DNA of 34,482 bases from positions 1 to 34,482 of the forward strand of contig JAISEL010000054.1 in assembly GCA_031264185.1 (NCBI GenBank), in the 5' to 3' direction. Source of the DNA: Deltaproteobacteria bacterium (GTDB lineage Bacteria > Desulfobacterota > Desulfarculia > Adiutricales > Adiutricaceae). The notes below the pieces were generated by a model. The model saw only the letters and a list, made by a program, of their open reading frames with translations. It did not search any database and was not told where the DNA came from. Below, piece after piece: positions 18,217-27,322 of the stretch. Positions within the stretch are counted from its first letter, which is position 1; each line of letters begins with the position of its first letter. The translations under genes and the position numbers were made by a program.

Positions 18217-19084
18217 GACCAGAGACAGAAACTATCCGTCTGAGATCGCTCCTGCGGAGGCCTTGATTAAAATTACCGGGCTGACTTTTGACTACGGGCC
18301 TCAGGGCGCTTTGAAAGAAGTCAGCCACCTGTTCAGGCCCGGACGCCTTTATTTTCTGGCCGGTCCCAACGGAGCCGGCAAGTCAACGCTGCTTTCGGTT
18401 TTGGCCCGCTTAAATACTCCCCAAAAAGGCCAGATCTTAATAAACAGTCAGCCCATTTCCGGCCTGACCGACCGGGCTTTGGCCGGGCTTATCGCTCTGG
18501 CTCCCCAGAAATTTAACTTTACTCTGCCTTTTACGGTCCGGGAAATCGTGGCCATGGGGCGACGTCCTTATCTGGGCCGCTGGGGCTTATTGAGCGCCAA
18601 AGATCATGAGATTGTTGAAAATTCTTTAAATGTACTGAATCTGGATCATCTGGCCCGGCGGCCGGTCACCGCCCTGTCCGGCGGCGAGGCCCAGCGGGTT
18701 GTGGTGGCCCGTACCCTGGCCCAGACTACTCCGGCCGTTTTGATGGACGAACCGACGGCCAACCTGGATGTGGCCCAGAGTCTGGAGCTGATGAGCTTAC
18801 TTAAGACCCTGGCTGAGGAAGGCCGGACCGTGGTCGTGGTCAGTCACGATCTTTCTCTGGCTGCCGTCTATGCCCAGGAGATGCTCTTTTTAAAAAACGG
18901 CCGGCTGGTGGCCGCCGGGCCTCTGGCTGAGACCATGACGCCGGAGCTTTTGGAAACGGTCTTTGAGGCTGAGGCCAGGGTCGGGAACGATGATTTTACC
19001 GGCGGTCTGGCCCTGTCTTTCAGGCCCCGGCCAAAAGTCAGAAGCGCCCCTGTTTCCCCCAGTAAAACTGCGGAGTCCAGATGA
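18209..19084 (+). CDS. FecE/BtuD-family ABC transporter ATPase
   Basis: Cytoplasmic ATPase of the same importer, 291 residues. Walker A AGPNGAGKST, Q-loop in LAPQKFNFTLPFTVREIVAMG followed by RRPYLGRWG (typical of iron-complex transporters), ABC signature LSGGEAQRVVVARTL, Walker B VLMDEPTANLD and the His switch VVVSHDLSLAA are all intact. The GTG at 18209 overlaps the permease stop (GTGTCTAA), and the stop overlaps the next start (ATGA), making a tightly coupled three-gene transporter. Confidence 0.93.
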   Translation: MSKTRDRNYPSEIAPAEALIKITGLTFDYGPQGALKEVSHLFRPGRLYFLAGPNGAGKSTLLSVLARLNTPQKGQILINSQPISGLTDRALAGLIALAPQKFNFTLPFTVREIVAMGRRPYLGRWGLLSAKDHEIVENSLNVLNLDHLARRPVTALSGGEAQRVVVARTLAQTTPAVLMDEPTANLDVAQSLELMSLLKTLAEEGRTVVVVSHDLSLAAVYAQEMLFLKNGRLVAAGPLAETMTPELLETVFEAEARVGNDDFTGGLALSFRPRPKVRSAPVSPSKTAESR

Positions 19085-19995
19085 AAAAAGGAAAAGCTGT
19101 TATTGGTTTGCCGGCCGGCCGGCTTTTATGTTCAGTCCTTGTACTGACCGGATTTATGGGATTTGGCCCGGCCGGGGGGTTATGGGCCCAGGAGGTTAGG
19201 GGTGATGCGCCCAGAGTCATAAGTCTGTACGCCGCCCATACGGAAAATATACTGCGTTTGGGGGGAAGAGATCTTTTGGTAGGCATTTCGGCCCAGGAGA
19301 CGTATGACGGACCGGAGGCCAGCGGCTGGGTCCGGCCGGCCGTTTTTTCGGCTCATGATGATGTGGAAAAGTATCTTGCCGTAAGGCCGACACTTATTAT
19401 GATGAGACCACAGCATCAGGCCGCTTCCCCGCATCTTTGGGCCGCTCTTGAAAAAAACGGCGTCAAAGTCTGGTCGAAACAGGTCCAGAAGGCCTCGGAA
19501 ATCTACGGCTACTGGCGGGAACTGGGCCAGCTTGTGGGCCTGAGCCCGGCGGCGGCACGGCTGGTGGAAGATTTCAGCCGGGCGGTCAGGCCTTTTCAGG
19601 AAAGTCAAACAAAGGTCCGCCCCGGGGTTTTTCTGGAAGCAGTTCACAAAGAGATTAAGACGTTTACCCCTGACTCTATCCCGATGTGGGTTGTGGAACT
19701 GGCCGGAGGGTGCAATGTGGCCGCCGGTGTTTCCGGCCGGGGAGGGCTTATTGTCGTTGATTTTGGACCGGAAAAACTTTTGGCTGTAGGCCGGAAAGTG
19801 GACATCTATCTCTCCCAGGAAGGCCCTATGAACCGGGTCAGTCTGGAGACAGTCAAGCAAAGATCGATTTTCAGGGAGATTCCGGCTTTTAAAAACGGCC
19901 GGGTTTATAAAGTTCCGGAAACCCTGATTGCCAGACCGACTCCGGCTTTGCTTGAGGGAGTAAAACAGATCTTTGACCTTATAAACCAGCCTTGA
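19081..19995 (+). CDS. Periplasmic binding protein for iron complexes or corrinoids (BtuF/FhuD fold)
   Basis: A 304-residue receptor with a signal peptide (about 1-37, ending near GLWAQ) and the helical-backbone metal-receptor fold: PRVISLYAAHTENILRLG at the start of the first lobe, then AVRPTLIMMRP, VELAGGCNVA and NGRVYKVPETLIARPTP. The ATG overlaps the ATPase stop by 4 bp. It completes a binding protein-permease-ATPase set that would need a TonB-dependent outer-membrane receptor, none of which lies in this window. Confidence 0.88.
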   Translation: MKKGKAVIGLPAGRLLCSVLVLTGFMGFGPAGGLWAQEVRGDAPRVISLYAAHTENILRLGGRDLLVGISAQETYDGPEASGWVRPAVFSAHDDVEKYLAVRPTLIMMRPQHQAASPHLWAALEKNGVKVWSKQVQKASEIYGYWRELGQLVGLSPAAARLVEDFSRAVRPFQESQTKVRPGVFLEAVHKEIKTFTPDSIPMWVVELAGGCNVAAGVSGRGGLIVVDFGPEKLLAVGRKVDIYLSQEGPMNRVSLETVKQRSIFREIPAFKNGRVYKVPETLIARPTPALLEGVKQIFDLINQP

Positions 19996-20205
19996 GAATA
20001 AAAAGTCGTCTCTGTACAAGGCATAACTTGTTGAAATAATTAGATAATTGTCCTAAAATCAAATATTAAACCACCGGCTTTTCGCTTTGGCGGATCAGAA
20101 AGCTGGAAGAAGAACTTATTTTAAAATCAAAAATACATATATACCAACTCTAATGATTCTTAATATATATTAAATTTTCTAATTATTCACCATTATAAAT
20201 CAGGC
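19996..20205. other. AT-rich gap upstream of the RNA candidate
   Basis: With the RNA candidate and a short tail (20352-20431), this makes a 436-bp gap between the binding-protein gene and the methyltransferase. I see no gene in it. It contains a short A/T palindrome around 20160-20173 and the possible -10 box at 20194-20199. Confidence 0.4.
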
Positions 20206-20351
20206 ATTCAAGGCGGACCGAGGACTCTGGCGGCTGAGGCCGAATGTAAAACTCTCATCAGACAACGCATGTGCTGCTCATGAATAAGAGGCGGATCAAA
20301 GGAGGGGCTTTAAATATCACGGAAGCCGCCTTGAATTCGGTCCGTTTTTTT
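20206..20351 (+). ncRNA. Candidate structured RNA / attenuator leader ending in an intrinsic terminator
   Basis: A terminator is visible at 20319-20351: ACGGA pairs with TCCGT and CCG with CGG, followed by seven T. About 110 bases upstream, 20206-20221 can pair with the same zone in two ways: ATTCAAGGCGG (20206-20216) with CCGCCTTGAAT (20326-20336), or CGGACCGA (20214-20221) with TCGGTCCG (20337-20344). Both would break the terminator. CGGC/GCCG at 20231-20242 forms a small inner hairpin. A TATAAA at 20194-20199 would place a start near 20206, though the -35 is poor. It could be a small RNA or an attenuator for the methyltransferase at 20432. I recognise no known family. Confidence 0.45.
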
Positions 20352-20431
20352 GTTGTATGCAAAACAAAAAGGCGGCTCATTTTTAAAACAGGAGACAAAA
20401 TTCTGTTGGATTTTAGGTCAGGCACCGGGGC

Positions 20432-23400
20432 ATGAATTTGATAATAAATCAGTTGTTTACTAATAGTTTCTTTAATAAAGGCATCTTTGAGTTTTTACCG
20501 GAGATTTCTGATATTAATTTTAGATTTAGCTTTTGCTTAAAGTTACTTTCAGATAATAATTTACATAATTACGATCTTAATCGCTTAAAAAAAAATATTA
20601 TACTGCCAATAGCGACTGAATTGGGTTGGTCAATAAGTTTCGATCCTCTTAAAACGGCTGACTCGCCGGCGGAAAACCTGACTGTCCTCTATGTTCAAAA
20701 ATCAAGTCTTATTTTATATGCCCGGCCCTACAGCCTGAGTTTAGACAATAAGACCGCCTCCAAAATCCAGAACCCTTATTTCTCCCTCCTTTCCTCTCTT
20801 GAACTATTAAATATGCCCTGGGGTATTCTGACCGACGGCGGACAATGGTGTCTGGTTGCCAGTAAAGGTCCTCCGGGCCGGAAGAATTTTTTGGCTTTCA
20901 ATTTGGAAAAAATTCTGTCAGCAGGGGACAGTCAGGCCTTTTTTCTCTTTTGGTCTTTGTTCCGAGCCGCTGTCCACGTAAAGGAAAACCAAAAGTCCCT
21001 ATTAAGTTTTTTGGCCGATTCAGACCGGAACAGCTTAAATCAGGCCGAAAAGGAGCTGACCGACCTCATAGACGGTTCAACCGGGTCCTGCCTTCTGGAA
21101 GAAATAGGCCAGGCTCTGTTCCGCTCAGAACCCGAAAAAGGGGAAGACAGTTTAGGGACTGTTCTGGAATTGAGTCTCTACTTTATTTTCCGGCTGATTT
21201 TCCTGGCTCATTTTGAAGACCGCCATCTGGCCGTGCTTTCTGATTTACTGGGCCGGCCTTTAAACACTTTGCGGGGCATTTTATGCCATCTTAAAACGTC
21301 TCCTGAGGCCTATAAGGGCTGGGACAGTCTTCTGTCTCTTTTGTCCGCTCCGGCTACACCTGAAGACAGAGCCGCAAAACCTCTGCAGGCCACCGGTTTT
21401 TTTGAACCCCGTAAAACCCCGCAGCTTTTCCGGCCGGGACAGATAAACGATCATGATTTGAGCAGGATTTTAAAGACTCTTTTAAACAGGCCCGGAGGAG
21501 GGATCAGGGATTTTTCAGACTTCAGTCCGGCCCGCCTGGGAGCTGTTTACGAAAATCTGCTGCAGTTTCAGTTTCGGGTGGCTAAAAGCCCTCTGGTGTA
21601 CGCTGTTAACGTCCGGGCTGCCCCTAATTCGGACCGCTACTTTAATTTAGCTGACTTGGAAAAGCTCAAAAGCCGGAATCAATTCGCGAGAATTAAGATC
21701 TTAAGGCAGTACCGGCCCGGAGATCTGTATTTGAAGAGAGTTTTGAATGACCGGAAAACCAGCGGCACTTACTATACTCCAGAGATACTGGCCCGGCCTC
21801 TTTCGGCTCGGGGGATTGACCGGCAGCTGGCCGGCGGCTTTTTAAATAAATCATTGACAGAGTTGCGTATCCTGGACTGTTCCTGCGGCAGCGGCAATTT
21901 GCTTATAGAGGCTTTGGATAATCTGACCGAAAAAGCTTTAAACAGATTAGACCGCGACCCTGGGTTGAAAAAGGCTCTGGAGGCGGAAATTCAGACCATA
22001 AGAAATTCTCTGCTGAAAGCCGGGGTGCCGGAGGCAAATATTAATATTGATGAATTTTCGGCCTTAAAGAGGCTTTTATTAAAAAGAACTATTTTTGGAG
22101 TCGATCTTTCTTCCTGGGCAGTGGAATTGACCAGGACGGCTCTTTGGCTGGAAACTTACATTGAGGCCGCCGAACTGCCTTTCATTGAACACAGGGTCAA
22201 AGAAGGCAACAGTTTAATGGGCACGACCGCTGCGGCTTTAGGTGAGTTTGCGGACAAAGCCGGTTTAATCCCCGGGCCCGGAACCTATTCTGAGATTCTG
22301 AAGAACATCAAAAAAGACCTGAGGGAGTTAAATGATAGCCATCCCCCGGAAAGTGAAGGATACAAAGAGGCTTATTTGCGGCTCGTCCGGCCTTTGGACC
22401 TGATTAATAAAGTTCATTTAAATCTTTTGAATTACAGCCATGTCCTGGAATTATCCCAGAAGTCTGAAGCTGCCCGGGTACTGGAAATTTTAAAGTCCTG
22501 CCTGCGGAATACCGGCCCCGATTCCGACGGAACTGTCTTAAACCGGGCTGATGATTTCCGGCGCCGGTTAGGGTTTTTTAATTGGGACCTGGAATTTCCG
22601 GAAGTATTTTTGAGTCAGGATTTTTCCGATCCGGGTTTTCATATTTTGATCGGTAATCCGCCCTGGGAAAAAACGAAGTTTGAAGAGCCTTTGTTCTTTG
22701 CTCAGTATCAGCCTAATTACCGGACCTTGAGTAATGCCCAAAAAAGGGAGCTTGGCCGGCTGCTTCTGGCCGACGGTCATATCCTGTCCAAATATAATGA
22801 AAATAAGGCTTTATTTGCTTTAAAGAATGATTATCTCAAAGCCAGATACCCTTTAAACTCCGGTTCCGGGGACGGCAATCTGTTCCGTTTTTTTGTAGAA
22901 AGAGGCCTGGAATTATTGGCTGCTGGCGGCAGTCTTAACTATATTGTGCCTACCGGTCTTCTGACTGAGGACAATTCCGCAGCCTTAAGACGCCATGTCC
23001 TGGAAAATTACCGGCTGAACTGTTTTGATGGATTTGAAAATCGGCGTCTTATTTTTCCGGCCGTGGACGGGCGGTATAAATTCGGGCTTATTCAAATCGA
23101 AAAAACTTTTGATCCCCGGCAGACAGCCAGAACTAGGTTCATGATAAACGATCCTGAGGTCTTGGAAACCACCGACGGGGTTTTTGATTACTCCCTGGGC
23201 GATGTCCGGGCCACCTCGCCTAAGTTCTGGGCCTATCTGGAAGTGGCGGGCGGCGAAAAGGACCTGAAAATCCTGAGGCGTCTTTATGAATCTTTTCCCC
23301 CCCTGTCTTCGGACTGGCTTGATTTTACCAATGAACTCCACGCCACTCAGGACAAGAGCATTTTCCGGGAAACTAAAACTCCCGGCTGCTACCCTCTGTA

Positions 23401-24256
23401 CAAAGGGGAAATGATCCGCCATTATCAGGCTCAGGCCGCACCCCCCAAATACTGGCTTAGGCCTGAGGAGTTTGATAATTATTTACTCAAAAAGGAAGTC
23501 GCTAAATTAAAAAGAGATCTTAGACTTCAGTTTGCCCTGGAGACGGATTTCAGGCCGGCTGCCTTCCGAAGCATTGACTGGCCTTTGGTTTCATCTTTAT
23601 TGGACATACCGGATGAAAGTCTGGCCGACTTCATTTGCCCGGGACATAGTTTTATCCGTTTGGGACTCAGGTCCATTGCCAGGGATACCAATGAGCGGAC
23701 TCTGGTGGCTTCGCTTCTGCCTCGGCAGGTTGGAGTCCAAAATTCCATGCTGGTCTCCGTGCCGGGCCGCTATGTTTTTAATTCAGCTAAAAAGACAGTC
23801 GGGTATGAGGCCGTCAGTTTAAAAAGGCTTCTTTTGGCGCAGGCTCTTTATAACAGTCTGCCTGTGGACTGGCTGCTAAGAGCCTCGGTCAATATGAATG
23901 TCAGTAAAACCTATTTGATCCGGATTCCTTTGCCTCAGCCCAGTGACGGAGAGATTAGCCATAATTCTCTTTACCGGGCTATGATCCGCGATTCGGCTCT
24001 TTTGACCTTATATAACACTCCGGCTCTTTTCCCGGAGCTTAAGTCTTTGGTTGGCCCGGATGAATCGGCCTCTTTAACCTCTTATGAACAGTTTTTAGAG
24101 TGTAAAGCGGCTGTGGATGTGAAAGTCGGCCGGCTTTACGGCTTAGAGCCGGAGATTTTGCTCTATTTTTTGGACAGCTTTCAGGTCTTGAAAGCTAAAC
24201 AGCCCGAATTTGTCGAGGTCTTGAAAAAAACGGTTCAGGCCGGGGCCGGAAGATAA
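20432..24256 (+). CDS. Eco57I-like adenine-specific DNA methyltransferase (type IIG-like) with degenerate nuclease region
   Basis: A 1274-residue protein with the layout of type IIG restriction-modification enzymes. The methyltransferase core has a GTYYTPEILARPL segment, the AdoMet motif LDCSCGSGNLL (about residue 480), FGVDLSSWAVELTRTALWLE and the catalytic NPPW (742-745), followed by a long target-recognition-like part. The N-terminal 150 residues resemble the usual nuclease domain up to LLNMPWGILTDGGQWCLV. Where D...ExK is expected the protein reads LILYARPYS (93-101), so cleavage is probably lost. The first 200 bases are clearly more AT-rich than the rest. No separate restriction gene is nearby. 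It could be a solitary modification enzyme or part of a phage-defence system whose other genes lie elsewhere. Confidence 0.82.
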   Translation: MNLIINQLFTNSFFNKGIFEFLPEISDINFRFSFCLKLLSDNNLHNYDLNRLKKNIILPIATELGWSISFDPLKTADSPAENLTVLYVQKSSLILYARPYSLSLDNKTASKIQNPYFSLLSSLELLNMPWGILTDGGQWCLVASKGPPGRKNFLAFNLEKILSAGDSQAFFLFWSLFRAAVHVKENQKSLLSFLADSDRNSLNQAEKELTDLIDGSTGSCLLEEIGQALFRSEPEKGEDSLGTVLELSLYFIFRLIFLAHFEDRHLAVLSDLLGRPLNTLRGILCHLKTSPEAYKGWDSLLSLLSAPATPEDRAAKPLQATGFFEPRKTPQLFRPGQINDHDLSRILKTLLNRPGGGIRDFSDFSPARLGAVYENLLQFQFRVAKSPLVYAVNVRAAPNSDRYFNLADLEKLKSRNQFARIKILRQYRPGDLYLKRVLNDRKTSGTYYTPEILARPLSARGIDRQLAGGFLNKSLTELRILDCSCGSGNLLIEALDNLTEKALNRLDRDPGLKKALEAEIQTIRNSLLKAGVPEANINIDEFSALKRLLLKRTIFGVDLSSWAVELTRTALWLETYIEAAELPFIEHRVKEGNSLMGTTAAALGEFADKAGLIPGPGTYSEILKNIKKDLRELNDSHPPESEGYKEAYLRLVRPLDLINKVHLNLLNYSHVLELSQKSEAARVLEILKSCLRNTGPDSDGTVLNRADDFRRRLGFFNWDLEFPEVFLSQDFSDPGFHILIGNPPWEKTKFEEPLFFAQYQPNYRTLSNAQKRELGRLLLADGHILSKYNENKALFALKNDYLKARYPLNSGSGDGNLFRFFVERGLELLAAGGSLNYIVPTGLLTEDNSAALRRHVLENYRLNCFDGFENRRLIFPAVDGRYKFGLIQIEKTFDPRQTARTRFMINDPEVLETTDGVFDYSLGDVRATSPKFWAYLEVAGGEKDLKILRRLYESFPPLSSDWLDFTNELHATQDKSIFRETKTPGCYPLYKGEMIRHYQAQAAPPKYWLRPEEFDNYLLKKEVAKLKRDLRLQFALETDFRPAAFRSIDWPLVSSLLDIPDESLADFICPGHSFIRLGLRSIARDTNERTLVASLLPRQVGVQNSMLVSVPGRYVFNSAKKTVGYEAVSLKRLLLAQALYNSLPVDWLLRASVNMNVSKTYLIRIPLPQPSDGEISHNSLYRAMIRDSALLTLYNTPALFPELKSLVGPDESASLTSYEQFLECKAAVDVKVGRLYGLEPEILLYFLDSFQVLKAKQPEFVEVLKKTVQAGAGR

Positions 24257-24293
24257 AAGCCCGGATTAAGTTTAGAGCCCGGCAGGAGGGGAT

Positions 24294-25403
24294 GTGTCTT
24301 TTTCCCGCGGACAAAAGCAGCTGGCCGCTATTTTATTGACTGTTGCGGTCTTAGCCTTTTTGGGCCTGGCCTCAAGGGGGCGGAACAGCTCTAAATACCG
24401 GAGCCTCAAACAGGATACGTCGGCCGGTCTTTTTGTCCGGCTTCCCCAAAAAAACTATACCGAAATAACCGATGCGGCCGGGAGAACTCTGGCTTTAGTC
24501 CCGGCCGGCAGCCCTCGGCCGGAAGGGTTTTCTCCGGTCCGGACCATTCGCATTCCTCCCAGGCGGGTGGTGGCGGCTGCGGGTCAGTTTGATGTCGGCC
24601 TCATAAGCGGGCTGGGTTTTGGGCGCTCAGTCATAGGAGTGACTGAAAAAAAAGAAAAATGGCATCTTTCCGAGATAAAAGAAGGCCTGGAGTCGGGTCG
24701 GGTGACGTTTTTAGGCTCAGAAACGGCTTTGGACTATGAAAGACTCAGGACTCTGGAGCCGGATCTGATTTTAAGTCCTGGCGGCCGGGCCGGTACTTTT
24801 CTGGAGCAGCTGGATTGGCCCGCCATTCAGACTTATACTCCCAAAATTAACGATCTGACCGTGAGGCTTAAATTTGTGGATCTTATGGCCGCAATTTTTC
24901 AGCGCCCGGAGGTTGCGGCCAGTTTCCGGCAGAATCTGACAGCCGCAGTAGATGAAATCCAAAGAAAAGTCGGTTCAGCTGAACCTACCCCGGTCATGTG
25001 GGTCTACGTCGGAAGCAGAAATTTTTACGTTGAACCGGGCAATAACTGGGTTGGGGAGATAGTCAGCCAGATAGGAGGGGATTATCTTTTTTCCAAAACC
25101 CTAGGCGATTCCACAGTCCCGGTGACGACTGAATATTTTTTAGACCAAGGCAGCCGGGCTGTTGTCATGATCGTTTATCCTTTTTCGGAGCAGGTTTTTC
25201 CGGACAAAAAAGCTCTTTTAAAGTTCAATTCCTATTTGCAAAAAATAGAAGCTTTAGGTACTGGCGGCCGGGTTTACGCAGTTAATTCCATTTTTTACCA
25301 GTCCTTTGGCCGTTTGGATGAAATTGTCCGGGAGCTGGCGGCTATTTTACATCCGGAAATTTTTGCGAACCAAAAGCTGCTTTTTTTTCGGGAAATCAAA
25401 TAG
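24294..25403 (+). CDS. Second metal-complex ABC transporter binding protein (BtuF/FhuD fold), membrane-anchored
   Basis: A 369-residue substrate-binding protein with an uncleaved-looking N-terminal helix (about 9-27) and no lipobox Cys. The fold markers are RRVVAAAGQFDVGLISGLG, VTFLGSETALDYERLRTLEPDLIL, GNNWVGEIVSQIGGDYLF and RVYAVNSIFYQSFGRLDEIVRELA. The start is GTG at 24294 with AGGAGG ending 4 bases upstream; the overlapping ATG at 24292 is out of frame. It begins 37 bp after the methyltransferase. It probably once belonged with the FecCD-type operon upstream, with the methyltransferase gene inserted between them. The ligand is unknown. Confidence 0.82.
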   Translation: MSFSRGQKQLAAILLTVAVLAFLGLASRGRNSSKYRSLKQDTSAGLFVRLPQKNYTEITDAAGRTLALVPAGSPRPEGFSPVRTIRIPPRRVVAAAGQFDVGLISGLGFGRSVIGVTEKKEKWHLSEIKEGLESGRVTFLGSETALDYERLRTLEPDLILSPGGRAGTFLEQLDWPAIQTYTPKINDLTVRLKFVDLMAAIFQRPEVAASFRQNLTAAVDEIQRKVGSAEPTPVMWVYVGSRNFYVEPGNNWVGEIVSQIGGDYLFSKTLGDSTVPVTTEYFLDQGSRAVVMIVYPFSEQVFPDKKALLKFNSYLQKIEALGTGGRVYAVNSIFYQSFGRLDEIVRELAAILHPEIFANQKLLFFREIK

Positions 25404-25672
25404 CGGTCCGAAATCAGATGACTCTCTCCGGTTCTGTGCCCACCCATATCAGCTAACGAACAATTGTATGTATCAGGTATGAGGCTGAATAATAAAAAAA
25501 CATTTTTGTTGATTTTATGGTCAGGGATGGACAGACTGGACATGGTAAATTGAAGAATATATAAGTAAAAAATATATATTTTAAATATCTAATAATACCT
25601 TAAAGGAGTTTTAAATAATAATTTTATATAATTTAAAATTATTTATGCCATCCATTTTTTTAAAAAATTTCA
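25404..25672. other. AT-rich intergenic region
   Basis: I see no gene here. From about 25550 to 25670 the sequence is almost pure A/T and leads directly into the promoter of the first RRM gene. The hypothetical small frames in it have no SD or family resemblance. Confidence 0.4.
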
Positions 25673-25722
25673 TTGACTTTAGGAAATTTCTTGACTAAAC
25701 TCAATTATGACTCATTCGAGTC
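25673..25722 (+). promoter_or_regulatory. Promoter and start-site palindrome of the first RRM gene
   Basis: The -35 box TTGACT (25673-25678) and -10 box TAAACT (25696-25701) are separated by exactly 17 bases. The palindrome GACTCATTCGAGTC (25709-25722) begins 8 bases after the -10 box, at the expected transcription start. It would be an operator or a 5'-terminal RNA hairpin. The same arrangement is at 28595-28644 before the second RRM gene. The leader to the ATG would be about 108 nt. Confidence 0.6.
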
Positions 25723-25816
25723 GATTGGGCTCAGAGAATTTCGAAAATGTCATTGGCTTCAGTCTTAACTATTTTGATCCTACCTGTCCCTATTCATCTA
25801 TATATTTGGTGTAATT

Positions 25817-26236
25817 ATGTTAATTACCCTGTTTGTGGGGAATTATCCTTATGAAACTCAGCCAGCTGAACTATTGGCCGTTTTTTCTCGTTTCGGCCGG
25901 GTGGATTCGGTCAAGCTTATAAGCGATCAATTGACCGGCCGGTCCAAGGGTTTTGGCTTTATTAAAATTGAGGAGTCGGCCGGCCGAGCTGCCATTAAGG
26001 CTCTCCACCGGGCTGATTTTTCCGGACGCCCTTTAAATGTTCGGGAAGCGGGTCCCGTCCGGCGGGAGATTACTTTGGCTGACAACCGAGAAATCGGTAA
26101 TGGGTTTTCGCCAGCTCCCCTAGAGTCGGAAGCGTTTGTTCAAAATTACTGGCAGAATCAAGGGCCTCAGCTTTCCTCAGTCGGCTTGAAACGTCAGACT
26201 TCTTATAACCAGTGCAGATCAATCATCCCCAGCTAA
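25817..26236 (+). CDS. RRM-domain RNA-binding protein, first copy
   Basis: A 139-residue protein with one RNA-recognition motif at residues 3-80. RNP2 is LFVGNY and RNP1 is RSKGFGFIKI, with the aromatic residues that stack on RNA bases present. The C-terminal 60 residues are polar and without a known domain. Small single-RRM proteins of this kind occur in cyanobacteria and several other phyla, where some are cold-induced; that role is only suggestive here. The ATG at 25817 has a weak SD. The RRM domain is about 60 percent identical by eye to the protein at 28737, so the two are paralogues. Confidence 0.88.
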   Translation: MLITLFVGNYPYETQPAELLAVFSRFGRVDSVKLISDQLTGRSKGFGFIKIEESAGRAAIKALHRADFSGRPLNVREAGPVRREITLADNREIGNGFSPAPLESEAFVQNYWQNQGPQLSSVGLKRQTSYNQCRSIIPS

Positions 26237-27322
26237 AGCACAGGGTTTGAAGAGCCCTGGTTTAACCGGGGAAAGCGGTAACCAGCCCGCTGTGTTTTCT
26301 GCAGGTGCAGACCTACGGCAGTGTGCATCAAACGTTCCGCCCTCTTTAAGTCTGGTGATAAAGGTAAGCCAAAGGCAGGCTTGAGACGGCTCGGAACCTC
26401 AGCGCAGACGTAAAACTTTTCTGAGGGGAGCGGTCTGACAGGGCCCGCCACTAGGCCAGCAGGGATATTTATCCAAGGATTGAACATGGTTTTTTGTTTT
26501 GGATAAGAGTAAAAAACGCTCATGCCATGCTCTGAGAAACTAGCCGGACTTCTTTTGGATCGAAAGAGGACTGACGTATTTAAATATGTCCCTTTACTAT
26601 CCGCCTGGCAGGCCGTTTTGGTGAAGACTCGGGTTCTCCGGCCTCCGGCCTCTGACCTTGAAATTAGATCCTGGCAGTAAAACTCCGGAGTGGCCTTGGT
26701 TCGTCCGCCGGATGAAAGTCCCGGATTTTTGATCAAACTTGTCTCTTTTTTTGAGAGCCAAAATCTGTGCTGGTTCCTAGTAACCTCTAATTTGATGGAT
26801 AAAGGCGCTTCAGCTTGATCCGTGCATCTGATGCAGTAAATTGCCATTTTATCTTGGAAGTCCGGTTGTTTCTGTCTTTCTGGCCTTCGACAGGCAGACA
26901 AATTAAAGACTATTTAGATAAATTTGGACTTCAAAAATATTCTTATGCAACAAAAAATTCTTGGCTGGCTAACTATATTAAAAAAATATATAACGAGTAT
27001 GAGTTGCTAAATTAATACAAATTATTATTGATGGTCAAAATAGCAGCAGGGTAATACGTCAGCTAAAAAAATGATAATAAATTCAGCCAGTTATCTGTTG
27101 TCCTGCAGATAACAACGAAACTCGGGCTATTCCTCGGCATTTAATTATGAGAATGCTGTAATACCGTTTTTATTACAGGTTTTGAACTAATCCTCTCAGA
27201 GTTTCGTGCAGTGGCAATAGTTGATGAGAACGTTAAACTCAGTCTTGGCAAAATTCAGCCAATTTCCAGGCTTGGTTCTATAGTTGTTTCCCGACCTTTG
27301 ATATAAGCGGAATTCCTCTTAG
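26237..27322. other. Gene-poor debris region between RRM genes
   Basis: More than 1 kb of mixed composition. A 222-codon minus-strand frame spans 26233-26901, but its composition is unlike the neighbouring genes and I recognise nothing in it, so I do not call it. Visible structures are an inverted repeat TTATCCAA/TTGGATAA (26469-26476, 26499-26506), a palindromic stretch just after the RRM stop (about 26241-26272), and the branched fold at 27090-27207. Most of it is probably decayed or horizontally acquired DNA. Confidence 0.4.
27090..27207. other. Branched inverted-repeat structure (possible structured RNA or element end)
   Basis: Four nested perfect pairings fit one fold. Hairpin A is GTTATCTG/CAGATAAC (27090-27097, 27106-27113). 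A 9-bp closing helix pairs ACGAAACTC (27115-27123) with GAGTTTCGT (27199-27207). Inside it are hairpins GCATT/AATGC (27137-27141, 27152-27156) and CTGTAATA/TATTACAG (27156-27163, 27171-27178), which share one base. The result is a three-way junction beside a hairpin. No known RNA family or transposon end is recognised. Confidence 0.4.

Noticed and set aside
26233-26901. A 222-codon minus-strand ORF
   Set aside because: It overlaps the end of the RRM gene, has an odd composition, no SD and no recognisable domain; a long stop-free run can arise by chance in this GC range.
27090-27113. Integron attC site
   Set aside because: The hairpin arms do not have the GTTRRRY/RYYYAAC core needed for an attC site, and no integrase is present.
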